Shown piece after piece: positions 1 through 6,022 of a DNA stretch of 7,205 nucleotides (the first letter of the stretch is position 1; each line of letters opens with the position of its first letter). The notes beneath the pieces were generated by a model. The model did no database searches. It was not told the origin of the DNA and saw only the letters and a program-made list of their open reading frames with translations. The DNA comes from JBGTBD01 sp041749475 (lineage in GTDB: Bacteria; Pseudomonadota; Alphaproteobacteria; Rickettsiales; UBA998). The stretch is taken from contig JBGTBD010000036.1 in assembly GCA_041749475.1 (NCBI GenBank), forward strand, positions 1 through 7,205. The letters run 5' to 3'. The position numbers and the translations under genes were made by a program.

Positions 1-173
1 GTATGCGACAGCGCAGGCGATTCCCCCGTCGTCCCGCACGGCACAAGCCCATGCACCCCTTGCTCGATCTGCCATTCCACAAGCCGCACGAACGCGTCCT
101 CATCGAGTTGCCCCGCCGAAAACGGGGTGATAAGCGCGGTATAGAGACCTTTAATGTCGGATGGCTGCATCAT
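1..173 (-). CDS. dapA: 4-hydroxy-tetrahydrodipicolinate synthase, N-terminal part (gene runs off the left edge)
   Basis: Translating the minus strand from the ATG at 173-171 gives 57 residues without a stop, beginning MMQPSDIKGLYTALITPF and containing VPCGTTGESPALSH. The G-x-x-TALITPF start and the GTTGES motif (residues 47-52, which holds the pyruvate-binding threonine pair) are hallmarks of the DapA/NAL class I aldolase family. DapA condenses pyruvate with aspartate semialdehyde in the cytoplasm, the first committed step to diaminopimelate and lysine. The Schiff-base lysine lies in the missing part. Within the broader family, N-acetylneuraminate lyase or KDG aldolase is possible, but the GTTGES plus LSH context fits DapA best. 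Starts at 188, 173 and 170 are in frame. I prefer 173 or 170, because the ATG at 188-186 lies inside a good -10 element and no Shine-Dalgarno precedes any of them. The gene is divergent from the tRNA gene. Confidence 0.88.
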   Translation of the reverse strand, partial: MMQPSDIKGLYTALITPFSAGQLDEDAFVRLVEWQIEQGVHGLVPCGTTGESPALSH

Positions 174-183
174 ATGGGGCGGC

Positions 184-211
184 AGCATAGCTTTTACGTC
201 ATCTGAGTCAA
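184..211 (-). promoter_or_regulatory. Probable dapA promoter (possible leaderless mRNA)
   Basis: On the minus strand TTGACT (211-206, five of six to the -35 consensus) is followed after 16 bp by TATGCT (189-184, four of six to the -10 consensus). A start 7-9 bases beyond the -10 would fall near 177-175, so the transcript would have almost no leader before the ATG at 173. Promoter calls by eye are uncertain, but the missing Shine-Dalgarno agrees with this reading. Confidence 0.45.
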
Positions 212-218
212 TACGCGC

Positions 219-224
219 TATACT
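219..224 (+). promoter_or_regulatory. Possible -10 element of the tRNA-Pro promoter
   Basis: TATACT (five of six to TATAAT) lies 40 bp upstream of the mature tRNA, on the opposite strand to the dapA promoter. No convincing -35 is seen at 16-18 bp; the nearest, TTTACG at 193-198, is 20 bp away. The 5' leader also carries a small GGGT/ACCC hairpin at 247-260. Confidence 0.25.
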
Positions 225-263
225 GCTTGCTGTTTTTATTCAGAATGGGTACAAGCACCCTGT

Positions 264-342
<79 letters not shown>

Positions 343-343
343 C

Positions 344-371
344 AAAAGAGCCACCTCGTGTGGCTTTTTTT
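344..371 (+). terminator. Intrinsic terminator of tRNA-Pro
   Basis: The stem AGCCAC (349-354) / GTGGCT (360-365) with loop CTCGT is followed by seven T residues (365-371), and AAAAG before it can pair with the T run. The hairpin is extended by an outer inverted repeat: CCGACCATT (334-342, overlapping the tRNA 3' end) and AATGGTCGG (372-380). Confidence 0.85.
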
Positions 372-390
372 AATGGTCGGAGAAGCAGAA

Positions 391-492
391 GAGAACCGCG
401 AAGCCGGTTCGACAGATGTTCAGGAAGAACATCTGGACGGCGCAGCGCAGCGAGCCGCCCCTTGAGGGCGCATGGTCAGTAGACCATGTGTC
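391..492. other. Gene-poor spacer with serial hairpins, function unknown
   Basis: I see no credible gene between the tRNA and 603, but the stretch is rich in inverted repeats. GAACCG/CGGTTC lies at 393-398 and 405-410. A perfect 9-bp arm CAGATGTTC/GAACATCTG lies at 413-421 and 427-435 with loop AGGAA. CGCCC/GGGCG lies at 456-460 and 466-470. An 11-bp stem with two G-U pairs lies at 467-477 and 482-492 with loop AGTA; it cannot form together with the CGCCC/GGGCG stem. The segment could be a small structured RNA, a decayed tRNA-like copy or a dispersed repeat. I cannot decide from one copy. Confidence 0.35.
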
Positions 493-543
493 AATCCTTT
501 CCGCCCGACTATGAAACACCCACCTCGTGTGGCTTTTTTTAAT
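493..543 (+). repeat. Diverged duplicate of the tRNA-Pro 3' end plus terminator
   Basis: Positions 520-543 are identical over 24 bases to 351-374 (terminator arm, loop, T run and AAT). Upstream, 493-516 aligns with 322-345 (T-loop through CCA tail) at 18 of 24 positions, with a 2-base gap between the two blocks. The copy keeps CCCGAC-A-T from the acceptor and CCA region, but its CCA has become CTA. The terminator stem has lost one pair (C519 against C533), so it would work less well. No intact upstream tRNA half is present, so this is a tRNA remnant or an attachment-site-like duplication. Confidence 0.6.
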
Positions 544-602
544 TTTTAATAGTTCTGAAGTATCGTTCTACAGATAGTTGGATTCAAATCTTGTGAGGGC
601 AC

Positions 603-1805
603 ATGGTCATTTTTTTGCAGTTATGCATTTTTCTGACGGCGGTGACGATACGGGGGCGTTTTCTGTTTGGCGCGCACCTCAAGAAAAGCAGTTCCCAGCC
701 GGATGGGCTTACCTATATAGTGACCTCGAAGAACGGAATCTCCGCCCGTCACATTGGCATCACGCAACCGAGCGGCATTCCTTTCATCATCAAACGGGAA
801 AAATGGTATCACCGCATCTTGAAGAGCTTAGGCATCGCCTCTGAAATACGGGTCACAAGCGACGAGTTCGATAAAACCTACTTCATCACCACCGATTACC
901 CGAACCATCTGGAGCAAACTCTGGCCTCGGGAAAATTACTGACCCATTTACAGGCCCTGTTCGCTCTACCCGTCAAATCCTTGCACGCCACACCCCGGAA
1001 GATGTGGTGCGTCATCCGCAAGGATGATTTGCAGGCATCCGACAGCCATTACGCACAACATTTCGCATTGCTGGCCGAAATCTCTAAAACCAGCAGTATC
1101 TCCTCAGGCTATGAGGTTGCCTCATCCACATCCAGAAGATTGAGTGTAACCGCGTTCATTTTCATCAGCATCCATGCCGGGTTATTGACGATGGGCCTCC
1201 TCGGTGCGTTTCCGACCCTCGCCGATTCCGTGGATATGGTGGATGCCGGTGCGTGGATAGCAAAAGGCATCCTGCTCGGCATTCTTCTCGCGATCGTCTG
1301 GTTTTTTGCGATACTGCATATGTTCAGAGGCTCGTCGTGGGTATGCTGGGTGCTTGCGGATTTCGTCCTGTGCGGGGTTCTCGGCTTCATCCTCTCGGGC
1401 GTATTCGTCGTCAGGGAAGCCAACACCCACCTCCCTCAACCCCCGGCCCAGGTCTTTACGCAACCCATTCTCCAGAAAGTCTGCGTTCTGGAATGTAAAA
1501 AAAGATGCGGCAGGCGCTGTACGCGCCGCAGTTCCTATAGATTCCAATCCGATGCAACGTGCAGCCCCGAGTCCCGCTACGCCATCATGCAGGAAAAGAA
1601 ACAAACGGATTACATATGCGCAAACAGCGCATGGTATGAATATACCCTTCACGTGCAGCATTGGCGTGAACCGTCGGATTATTCCTTCTCCCCCAGCGAG
1701 GCGTTATTTGACAACGTCCGAACCGGAACCATGCTGAACGTCCCCGTCAACGAAGGAGCGTTAGGACTGGAGTGGATCGATACGGATGAGATTCAGGCTC
1801 GGTGA
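603..1805 (+). CDS. Uncharacterised multi-pass membrane protein
   Basis: This 400-aa protein is not one I recognise. It begins with a short hydrophobic stretch (residues 2-16). A soluble domain follows at about 30-175, with the pattern KREKWYHRILKSLG then FDKTYFITTDYP, which recalls alphaproteobacterial hypothetical proteins. Three predicted membrane helices come next (about 180-203, 222-241 and 246-270). The C-terminal soluble tail has four cysteines spaced exactly four apart (C294, C298, C302, C306) in a basic stretch, and ends in a GALGLEWI segment typical of a folded domain. GAGGG at 595-599 may be the Shine-Dalgarno sequence, though only three bases lie between it and the ATG. A TGA at 594-596 excludes longer forms. 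The coding frame is open throughout, and the amino-acid pattern looks real in both domains. The gene is convergent with the ABC transporter gene and lies next to the tRNA-linked duplication, so it may be accessory. The N-terminus may have been reshaped by that rearrangement. Confidence 0.75.
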   Translation: MVIFLQLCIFLTAVTIRGRFLFGAHLKKSSSQPDGLTYIVTSKNGISARHIGITQPSGIPFIIKREKWYHRILKSLGIASEIRVTSDEFDKTYFITTDYPNHLEQTLASGKLLTHLQALFALPVKSLHATPRKMWCVIRKDDLQASDSHYAQHFALLAEISKTSSISSGYEVASSTSRRLSVTAFIFISIHAGLLTMGLLGAFPTLADSVDMVDAGAWIAKGILLGILLAIVWFFAILHMFRGSSWVCWVLADFVLCGVLGFILSGVFVVREANTHLPQPPAQVFTQPILQKVCVLECKKRCGRRCTRRSSYRFQSDATCSPESRYAIMQEKKQTDYICANSAWYEYTLHVQHWREPSDYSFSPSEALFDNVRTGTMLNVPVNEGALGLEWIDTDEIQAR

Positions 1806-1829
1806 TAATCCTTATGAGGATCTACCGTT

Positions 1830-3533
1830 TTATCGAGAATTAGGAGCAGCATCCAACGCTGTATGCCTCGGAAGCTTATATTCCGAATTATGCCATTGTT
1901 TCAGGCTGCTACGGTGGCCGACGCTGATGATGATGGCGTTCAGCAAGGCGTTGGAGAGCATTTCATACAGCGTCGATTCCGCCGCTTCATCCAGCGAGGA
2001 GGTTGCCTCGTCCAGCAGCAGGATGTCCGGTTTTTGCAGCAATACCCGCGCAATGGCAAGTTTCTGTTGTTCGCCGAGGGACAGGCGCTGGGACCAGTTC
2101 TCATCCGCATCGAGCATGGGCAACAATGCCTCCATGCCCACCCAGCCGAGCGCCGCGGCCAATTCTGCATCATCCCCGGCAGGGATAGCAGGCGGGTTGG
2201 GGTAGCTCATCACTTCCCGTAATGGAAGGATGGGAATATAGGGTTTCTGCGGAACGAACATCAGGTTGGCATTCTGCGGCATCTGTACTTCACCCGTTCC
2301 GAACGGCCAAAGTCCGGCCAGTGCACGCAGCACGGTGGTTTTCCCACTCCCCGATTTCCCCGTCAGCAGCAGTCGGTCACCCGGCTTCAGCGCGATAGCA
2401 AAATCATTCACCAACGCCGTGCCATCCGGCAACGTGATCGACAACCCCTTCACCGCAAACCCGCCAGCAGTATCCACGGACACGATATTCCGCGATGCTT
2501 CGGCTTTTTCTGCTTCCTCCATCGCGTTGTGGAATCCAACCAAGCGATTCGTGGTCGCTTTCCAGTTCGCGTATTGTGGATAGACGTCGATCAGCCAGCT
2601 CAGCGCGTCCTGCACGCGCCCGAAGGCGGATGCCGTCTGCATCAACCCGCCCAGCTGAATCGCGCCCGAGAAATAGCGCGGCGCGGCGACGACAATGGGA
2701 AAGATGATAGCAAGCTGCCCATAGCCGGAGGTAAACCAGGTCAGCTGCTTCTGCTTCTTCATGATCTGCCACCAGTTATCCAGAATATGCGAAAAACGCT
2801 CACGCAAAATAGATCGCTCCGCCGGCTCGCCATGATAGAACGCGACACTCTCCGCATTCTCGCGCAGCCGTATCAGCGCATAACGGAAATTCGCCTCGAA
2901 CCGCTGCTGGTTGAACGTCAGTGAAACGAGTCTCCGGCCGATTTTATGCGTCAGCCATGTCCCGATAAGGGCATAGACGATCGCCGCCCAGACCATATAC
3001 CCCTGAATCGCGACATCCTGCCCCGCAACGGTGAATTCCAGCACGCCGGAGAGTCCCCATAGAATGCCGATGAAGGACACCAGCGTTACCACCGAGCTCA
3101 TCAACCCGATACTGAGCGAAAGCGTGCTCCCGGTGAAGATGTCAACATCATCCGCGATACGCTGGTCAGGGTTATCCGCGTTCTTATAGATGACCTGCAA
3201 TTTATAATAATTGTGCTGGGCGAGCCATTTTTCCTGATACCGATCCGTCATCCACCGCCGCCAGCGCATCTGGAGCATCTGGTTGAAATACTGGCGATAA
3301 ACCGCCACCGCGATGAACGCCGCCGCCAGCCCGCAGAAAATCAGCAATTGGTGTTTGAACTCGGGCAGATCTTTATCCTGCAACGCATTATAGAATTTCG
3401 CGTTCCATTTATTGAGCAGCACGGTGATATACACCTGCCCCAGCGCCAGCCCGACGATGGTGGCAAGCAACAGCCTGCCTTTCAGCTTATCCTCCGAAAA
3501 CCAGTACGGCCTGATGAGTCCCCATATCGTCAT
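1830..3533 (-). CDS. YddA / SbmA-BacA-like ABC transporter, fused permease and ATPase
   Basis: This 567-aa half-transporter is close to the length of E. coli YddA and would act as a homodimer in the inner membrane. The N-terminal membrane domain (about 1-330, ABC_membrane_2 type) shows hydrophobic segments near 21-40, 63-79, 137-161, 178-196 and 273-295. It also carries the family stretch WRRWMTDRYQEKWLAQHNYY followed by NADNPDQRIADDVDIF. The ATPase domain follows from about 350: Walker A GKSGSGKT (392-399), Q-loop glutamine near 429, signature LSLGEQQ (484-490), Walker B ILLLDE (504-509), D-loop SSLD and H-loop H540. All catalytic residues are present. The substrate is unknown; relatives move peptides or modified peptides, and plant and mammalian ABCD members move acyl-CoA or vitamin B12. 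The ATG at 3533 has no clear Shine-Dalgarno upstream. The gene is separated from the pirin operon by a terminator and looks monocistronic. Confidence 0.9.
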   Translation of the reverse strand: MTIWGLIRPYWFSEDKLKGRLLLATIVGLALGQVYITVLLNKWNAKFYNALQDKDLPEFKHQLLIFCGLAAAFIAVAVYRQYFNQMLQMRWRRWMTDRYQEKWLAQHNYYKLQVIYKNADNPDQRIADDVDIFTGSTLSLSIGLMSSVVTLVSFIGILWGLSGVLEFTVAGQDVAIQGYMVWAAIVYALIGTWLTHKIGRRLVSLTFNQQRFEANFRYALIRLRENAESVAFYHGEPAERSILRERFSHILDNWWQIMKKQKQLTWFTSGYGQLAIIFPIVVAAPRYFSGAIQLGGLMQTASAFGRVQDALSWLIDVYPQYANWKATTNRLVGFHNAMEEAEKAEASRNIVSVDTAGGFAVKGLSITLPDGTALVNDFAIALKPGDRLLLTGKSGSGKTTVLRALAGLWPFGTGEVQMPQNANLMFVPQKPYIPILPLREVMSYPNPPAIPAGDDAELAAALGWVGMEALLPMLDADENWSQRLSLGEQQKLAIARVLLQKPDILLLDEATSSLDEAAESTLYEMLSNALLNAIIISVGHRSSLKQWHNSEYKLPRHTALDAAPNSR

Positions 3534-3601
3534 GGAGGGCAGTCATATCCGAAAGCTACGGACACTTCCAGCGGGATTATGTGGCCCTCACCAATCCCAA
3601 T

Positions 3602-3637
3602 AAAAAAAGGGCTGCCGGGATTCGTTCCGGCAGCCCT
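3602..3637 (-). terminator. Intrinsic terminator after the doxX-pirin operon
   Basis: A perfect 11-bp stem, AGGGCTGCCGG (3608-3618) with CCGGCAGCCCT (3627-3637), and an 8-base loop are followed, in minus-strand sense, by seven T residues (the A run at 3602-3608). It lies 14 bp past the pirin stop and before the ABC transporter start, so it should insulate the two transcription units. Confidence 0.9.
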
Positions 3638-3650
3638 CCCACTAAGGAGC

Positions 3651-4352
3651 TTAGTGTAGCGGTACGTCGATGACGAGGACTTCTGCGCCTTTGGCAGAGG
3701 TGATGCGCACTTCTTTCTCATCTGAGAAAGACGCGCCGTCACCCTTGTAAAGCCCCTCACCTGTGACGAATGCTTCGCCTTCGGAGACGAGGACGTAACC
3801 TGCGCCGCCGCGGATGGGGATGGTCACGTCCGCCCCCGCTTCCAGCCGTCCGCCGAAGATGGCGGCATACTGGTGGATGGGGATGGCGCCTTTGCCTTCG
3901 TCATCCGGAAAACCGGAGACGAGCAGCGGCAAATCCTTGCCCGCCTGCCCACGGAATTTCCGTGTTTCCCAGCGAGGTTGCACGCCGTTGGTATGCGGCT
4001 CGATCCAGATCTGGTAGAGATTTGTATCGACGTTCTCCAGATTATGCTCGGCATGGACGATACCGCGCCCTGCGCTCATCACCTGGATATCCCCCGCTTC
4101 CGTCCTCCCCTCGTTGCCAAGGCTGTCACGGTGGGAGATGGCGCCGCTACGCACGAAGGTGATGATCTCCATATCCCGGTGCGGGTGCATATCGAACCCG
4201 CCTCCGGCACGGACGATGTCATCATTGATCACTAGCAGCTTGCCGATACCCGTATGCGCCGGGTCGTAATAGTTCGAGAAGCTGAAGTGATAATGCGCGT
4301 TGAGCCAGCTATTCTTGAATGACCCAAGTTCTTCATATCTACGAATGTCCAT
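3651..4352 (-). CDS. Pirin family protein (bicupin, YhhW-like)
   Basis: From the ATG at 4352 the protein is 233 aa, close to E. coli YhhW. It starts MDIRRYEELG and shows the pirin metal site in the N-terminal cupin: H56 and H58 in FDMHPHRDME, then H100 and E102 in GIVHAEHN. QIWIEPHTNGVQPRWE and the C-terminal cupin complete the bicupin fold. Pirins bind iron or a similar metal. YhhW and human pirin show quercetin 2,3-dioxygenase activity in vitro, while some bacterial pirins act as redox-sensitive protein partners, so the true substrate is open. The start is set by AAGGAG at 4365-4360, 7 bases before this ATG and 4 before the adjacent ATG at 4355. The frame is open up to 4433, but that extension is encoded by a REP-like repeat and is not native. 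The gene probably follows doxX in one operon. Confidence 0.92.
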   Translation of the reverse strand: MDIRRYEELGSFKNSWLNAHYHFSFSNYYDPAHTGIGKLLVINDDIVRAGGGFDMHPHRDMEIITFVRSGAISHRDSLGNEGRTEAGDIQVMSAGRGIVHAEHNLENVDTNLYQIWIEPHTNGVQPRWETRKFRGQAGKDLPLLVSGFPDDEGKGAIPIHQYAAIFGGRLEAGADVTIPIRGGAGYVLVSEGEAFVTGEGLYKGDGASFSDEKEVRITSAKGAEVLVIDVPLH

Positions 4353-4359
4353 CATAATT

Positions 4360-4365
4360 CTCCTT
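4360..4365 (-). promoter_or_regulatory. Shine-Dalgarno of the pirin gene (decides the start)
   Basis: AAGGAG on the minus strand is followed by AATT and two adjacent ATG codons (4355 and 4352). It directly abuts REP-like repeat copy 1. It rules out the longer 260-aa reading that would begin at 4433. Confidence 0.8.
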
Positions 4366-4370
4366 GATGT

Positions 4371-4432
4371 CACCCCGTCTTCATGACGGGGTCTGGCCTT
4401 GGAGCCGGATGCCGTTATGGGACGGCATGACA
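4371..4432. repeat. REP-like quasi-palindromic repeat, copy 1
   Basis: Two stem-loops sit in tandem: ACCCCGTC/GACGGGGT (4372-4379 and 4385-4392, loop TTCAT) and ATGCCGT/ACGGCAT (4409-4415 and 4422-4428). TCTGG and CCGGA lie between them and can also pair. Three blocks are identical to copy 2: 4382-4396 (15 bp), 4405-4415 (11 bp) and 4421-4432 (12 bp). The copy lies between doxX and the pirin gene, and on the minus strand leads straight into the pirin Shine-Dalgarno. Confidence 0.75.
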
Positions 4433-4442
4433 CATAAAAATG

Positions 4443-4910
4443 TTAGTCTTTAAAAATGGTAGGAATCACCTTATCGATGACCGGGAATCGGCGCAGTGCG
4501 AACGCACCGCCACCCGTGAAGGTCAACACCAGCGAAATCACCGCCAGCATCACCGGGAATTCCCAGCCACCGCCTTGGTTACTGAACACCCAGCCATTGG
4601 CGCTGTGTGCCCATGCCGCCCCGAGTAATATGGGGATGGTCAGCGGCGCGGCGAGGCGGGTATAAAGCCCCAGCAGAAGCGCCGCACCCCCTGCCAATTC
4701 ACCGAAGATGGTGAGGTAGGCGGCGATGGGCGGCAGTCCGATACTGGCGAAATACCCGACCGTGCCGGGGATGGTGAACACCAGCACCTTCAACAGCCCG
4801 TGGGCGAGAAGAAGTGTCCCCATGCTGGCCCGCAATACGGCGATACCAACATCTTTGCCATGCACCGCGACTGCGGTGGAATCTTGGCTGTAAGCGACTG
4901 AAGGTTTCAT
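4443..4910 (-). CDS. DoxX family integral membrane protein
   Basis: This protein of 155 aa (156 aa from the ATG at 4913) has about four predicted membrane helices, near residues 21-45, 58-82, 84-102 and 115-136. The family pattern is visible: LRASMGTLLLAHGLLKV, then FGELAGGAALLLGLYTRLAA and a WEFPVMLAVISLVL helix. DoxX proteins are small inner-membrane proteins named after a subunit of an archaeal thiosulfate:quinone oxidoreductase; most bacterial members, often linked to oxidative or thiol stress, have no proven reaction. The Shine-Dalgarno AGGAG (4921-4917) lies 3 bases before the ATG at 4913 and 6 before the ATG at 4910, so the second is preferred. It is the first gene of a probable operon with the pirin gene (90-bp gap, filled mainly by REP-like copy 1), and is divergent from lysR. 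Confidence 0.9.
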   Translation of the reverse strand: MKPSVAYSQDSTAVAVHGKDVGIAVLRASMGTLLLAHGLLKVLVFTIPGTVGYFASIGLPPIAAYLTIFGELAGGAALLLGLYTRLAAPLTIPILLGAAWAHSANGWVFSNQGGGWEFPVMLAVISLVLTFTGGGAFALRRFPVIDKVIPTIFKD

Positions 4911-4969
4911 CATAAGCTCCTGTATGTCTTGTTTCTGTTCACCGTCGGGACATGGTTGTCTCAGGCGAT

Positions 4970-5056
4970 GAGTGGAATATAATATATTTCCTTAAATATG
5001 ATAATATGCTATTATTGAAAATGATTAGTGAATAATAGTTGATAGTAAATCATTGT
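4970..5056. promoter_or_regulatory. AT-rich doxX-lysR intergenic control region with two palindromes
   Basis: This segment is strikingly AT-rich compared with its surroundings. It holds ATATTT-N4-AAATAT (4984-4999) and CTATTATT-N14-AATAATAG (5009-5016 and 5031-5038), both perfect inverted repeats and candidate operators for the divergent LysR protein. A possible minus-strand promoter for doxX is GTGACA (5059-5054), 16 bp, TATTAT (5037-5032), placing the -10 inside the second palindrome. No clear lysR promoter could be fixed. Confidence 0.45.
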
Positions 5057-5114
5057 CACCTGTCGCATGACGGGGTCTGGTTTCACCGGATGCCGTCATG
5101 AAGACGGCATGACA
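5057..5114. repeat. REP-like quasi-palindromic repeat, copy 2
   Basis: This copy shares the same three blocks as copy 1 (5066-5080, 5086-5096 and 5103-5114). Its second stem is perfect, ATGCCGTC/GACGGCAT (5090-5097 and 5103-5110, loop ATGAA). Its first stem (5058-5064 with 5069-5076) is imperfect. It leads directly into the lysR Shine-Dalgarno AAGGAG (5116-5121). Confidence 0.75.
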
Positions 5115-5125
5115 TAAGGAGTACA

Positions 5126-6016
5126 ATGGATCGCTTCACCCAATACCAGATGTTCGCCGAAGTCGTAAAACAACAGGGCTTCGCCCCTGCCGCGCGGGCC
5201 TTGGGCGTCACCACCTCCGCCGTCAGCAAATCTCTTCAAACCCTTGAGAACGACCTCGCCGTCCGCCTCCTCAACCGCACCACGCGCCAACTCAGCCTCA
5301 CCCATGAAGGCGCGATCTATTACGAGCGGGTATTGCGTATCCTTGAGGATGTCTCCGAGGCCGACCAGATGATCCGCGAAACCCACGGTACGCCGCAAGG
5401 GGTGCTGAAAGTGAATGCACCACTGACGTTCGGCGTGCAGTATCTCAGCCATCTATTCGCCCAATACGCCCAAACGTTTCCCGACATTGCGCTGGAGGTC
5501 GATTTCGACGACCGTTATGTGGATGTCGTGCAGGAAGGCTACGACCTCGTCATCCGCATCGCTGCCCTACCCGATTCCACCCTCATCAGCCGCAAGCTGT
5601 GTGACGCCCCCATCCACTGGGTCGCCAGCCCGGACTATATCGCCCAGCACGGCATGCCAGCCACCCCCAAAGAACTGAAAAAACACCGCATCATCGGCTA
5701 TACCCGCCACGGCCACACGATGGATTGGAAGCATAAAACGCCCGAAGGCAAAACCGGTAGCCTGTCCTTATCCCCTCATAACCAAGCGAACAACGGCGAG
5801 ATGATGCTGGCGTTGGCACTGGCGGGCGTCGGCGTCGCCCTGATTCCCCAATTTATTCTCGACACTCACCCGGAGAGCCATTCACTAACGAAGCTGCTGG
5901 AAGAATACCCGCTAGACCCACCCCGCCACGTCTACGCCGTCTTCAGCCAGAAAAAACACCTCTCCCTCAAAGTCCGCACCTTGCTGGAATTTCTAGGCGA
6001 GGCCTTATCGCGTTAG
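5126..6016 (+). CDS. LysR family transcriptional regulator (CrgA type)
   Basis: This 296-aa protein has normal LTTR length. The N-terminal winged helix-turn-helix covers about residues 1-60, with the recognition region AARALGVTTSAVSKSLQTLE (23-42) and then RLLNRTTRQLSLTHEG. A linker helix follows to about residue 88 (up to RETHGTPQG). The effector-binding domain (about 90-296) begins VLKVNAPLTFG, as in the CrgA/AaeR/DhcR subgroup, with GYDLVIRIAALPDSTLISRKL further on. The ATG at 5126 follows AAGGAG (5116-5121) with a 4-base gap. The gene is divergent from doxX-pirin, the classic arrangement for an LTTR and its target, and probably also represses itself. Its effector cannot be read from sequence; CrgA-like members often respond to quinones or aromatics, which would suit the pirin and DoxX neighbours. 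It ends 6 bp from the convergent peptidase stop, with no terminator visible. Confidence 0.93.
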   Translation: MDRFTQYQMFAEVVKQQGFAPAARALGVTTSAVSKSLQTLENDLAVRLLNRTTRQLSLTHEGAIYYERVLRILEDVSEADQMIRETHGTPQGVLKVNAPLTFGVQYLSHLFAQYAQTFPDIALEVDFDDRYVDVVQEGYDLVIRIAALPDSTLISRKLCDAPIHWVASPDYIAQHGMPATPKELKKHRIIGYTRHGHTMDWKHKTPEGKTGSLSLSPHNQANNGEMMLALALAGVGVALIPQFILDTHPESHSLTKLLEEYPLDPPRHVYAVFSQKKHLSLKVRTLLEFLGEALSR

Positions 6017-6022
6017 GGCTAA

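Noticed and set aside
391..489. A second complete tRNA gene in the spacer
   Set aside because: AGCGCAG and GCGCAT resemble D-arm parts of tRNA-Pro, but the spacing is wrong (17 rather than 7 bases between them) and no acceptor stem or anticodon loop can be closed.
578..844. 88-aa plus-strand frame overlapping the start of the 400-aa gene
   Set aside because: It is the other frame of the 603-1805 gene, has no Shine-Dalgarno, and stops without any domain. I considered a frameshift at the seven-T run, but the 603 frame is continuous and sufficient.
1182..1661. 159-aa minus-strand frame opposite the unknown membrane protein
   Set aside because: The composition is that of an antisense shadow, and the plus-strand frame shows membrane helices and a conserved-looking C-terminus.
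1808..1821. ATCCT-TATG-AGGAT hairpin between the convergent gene ends as a bidirectional terminator
   Set aside because: Only five pairs, with no adjacent T run on either strand; too weak to call.
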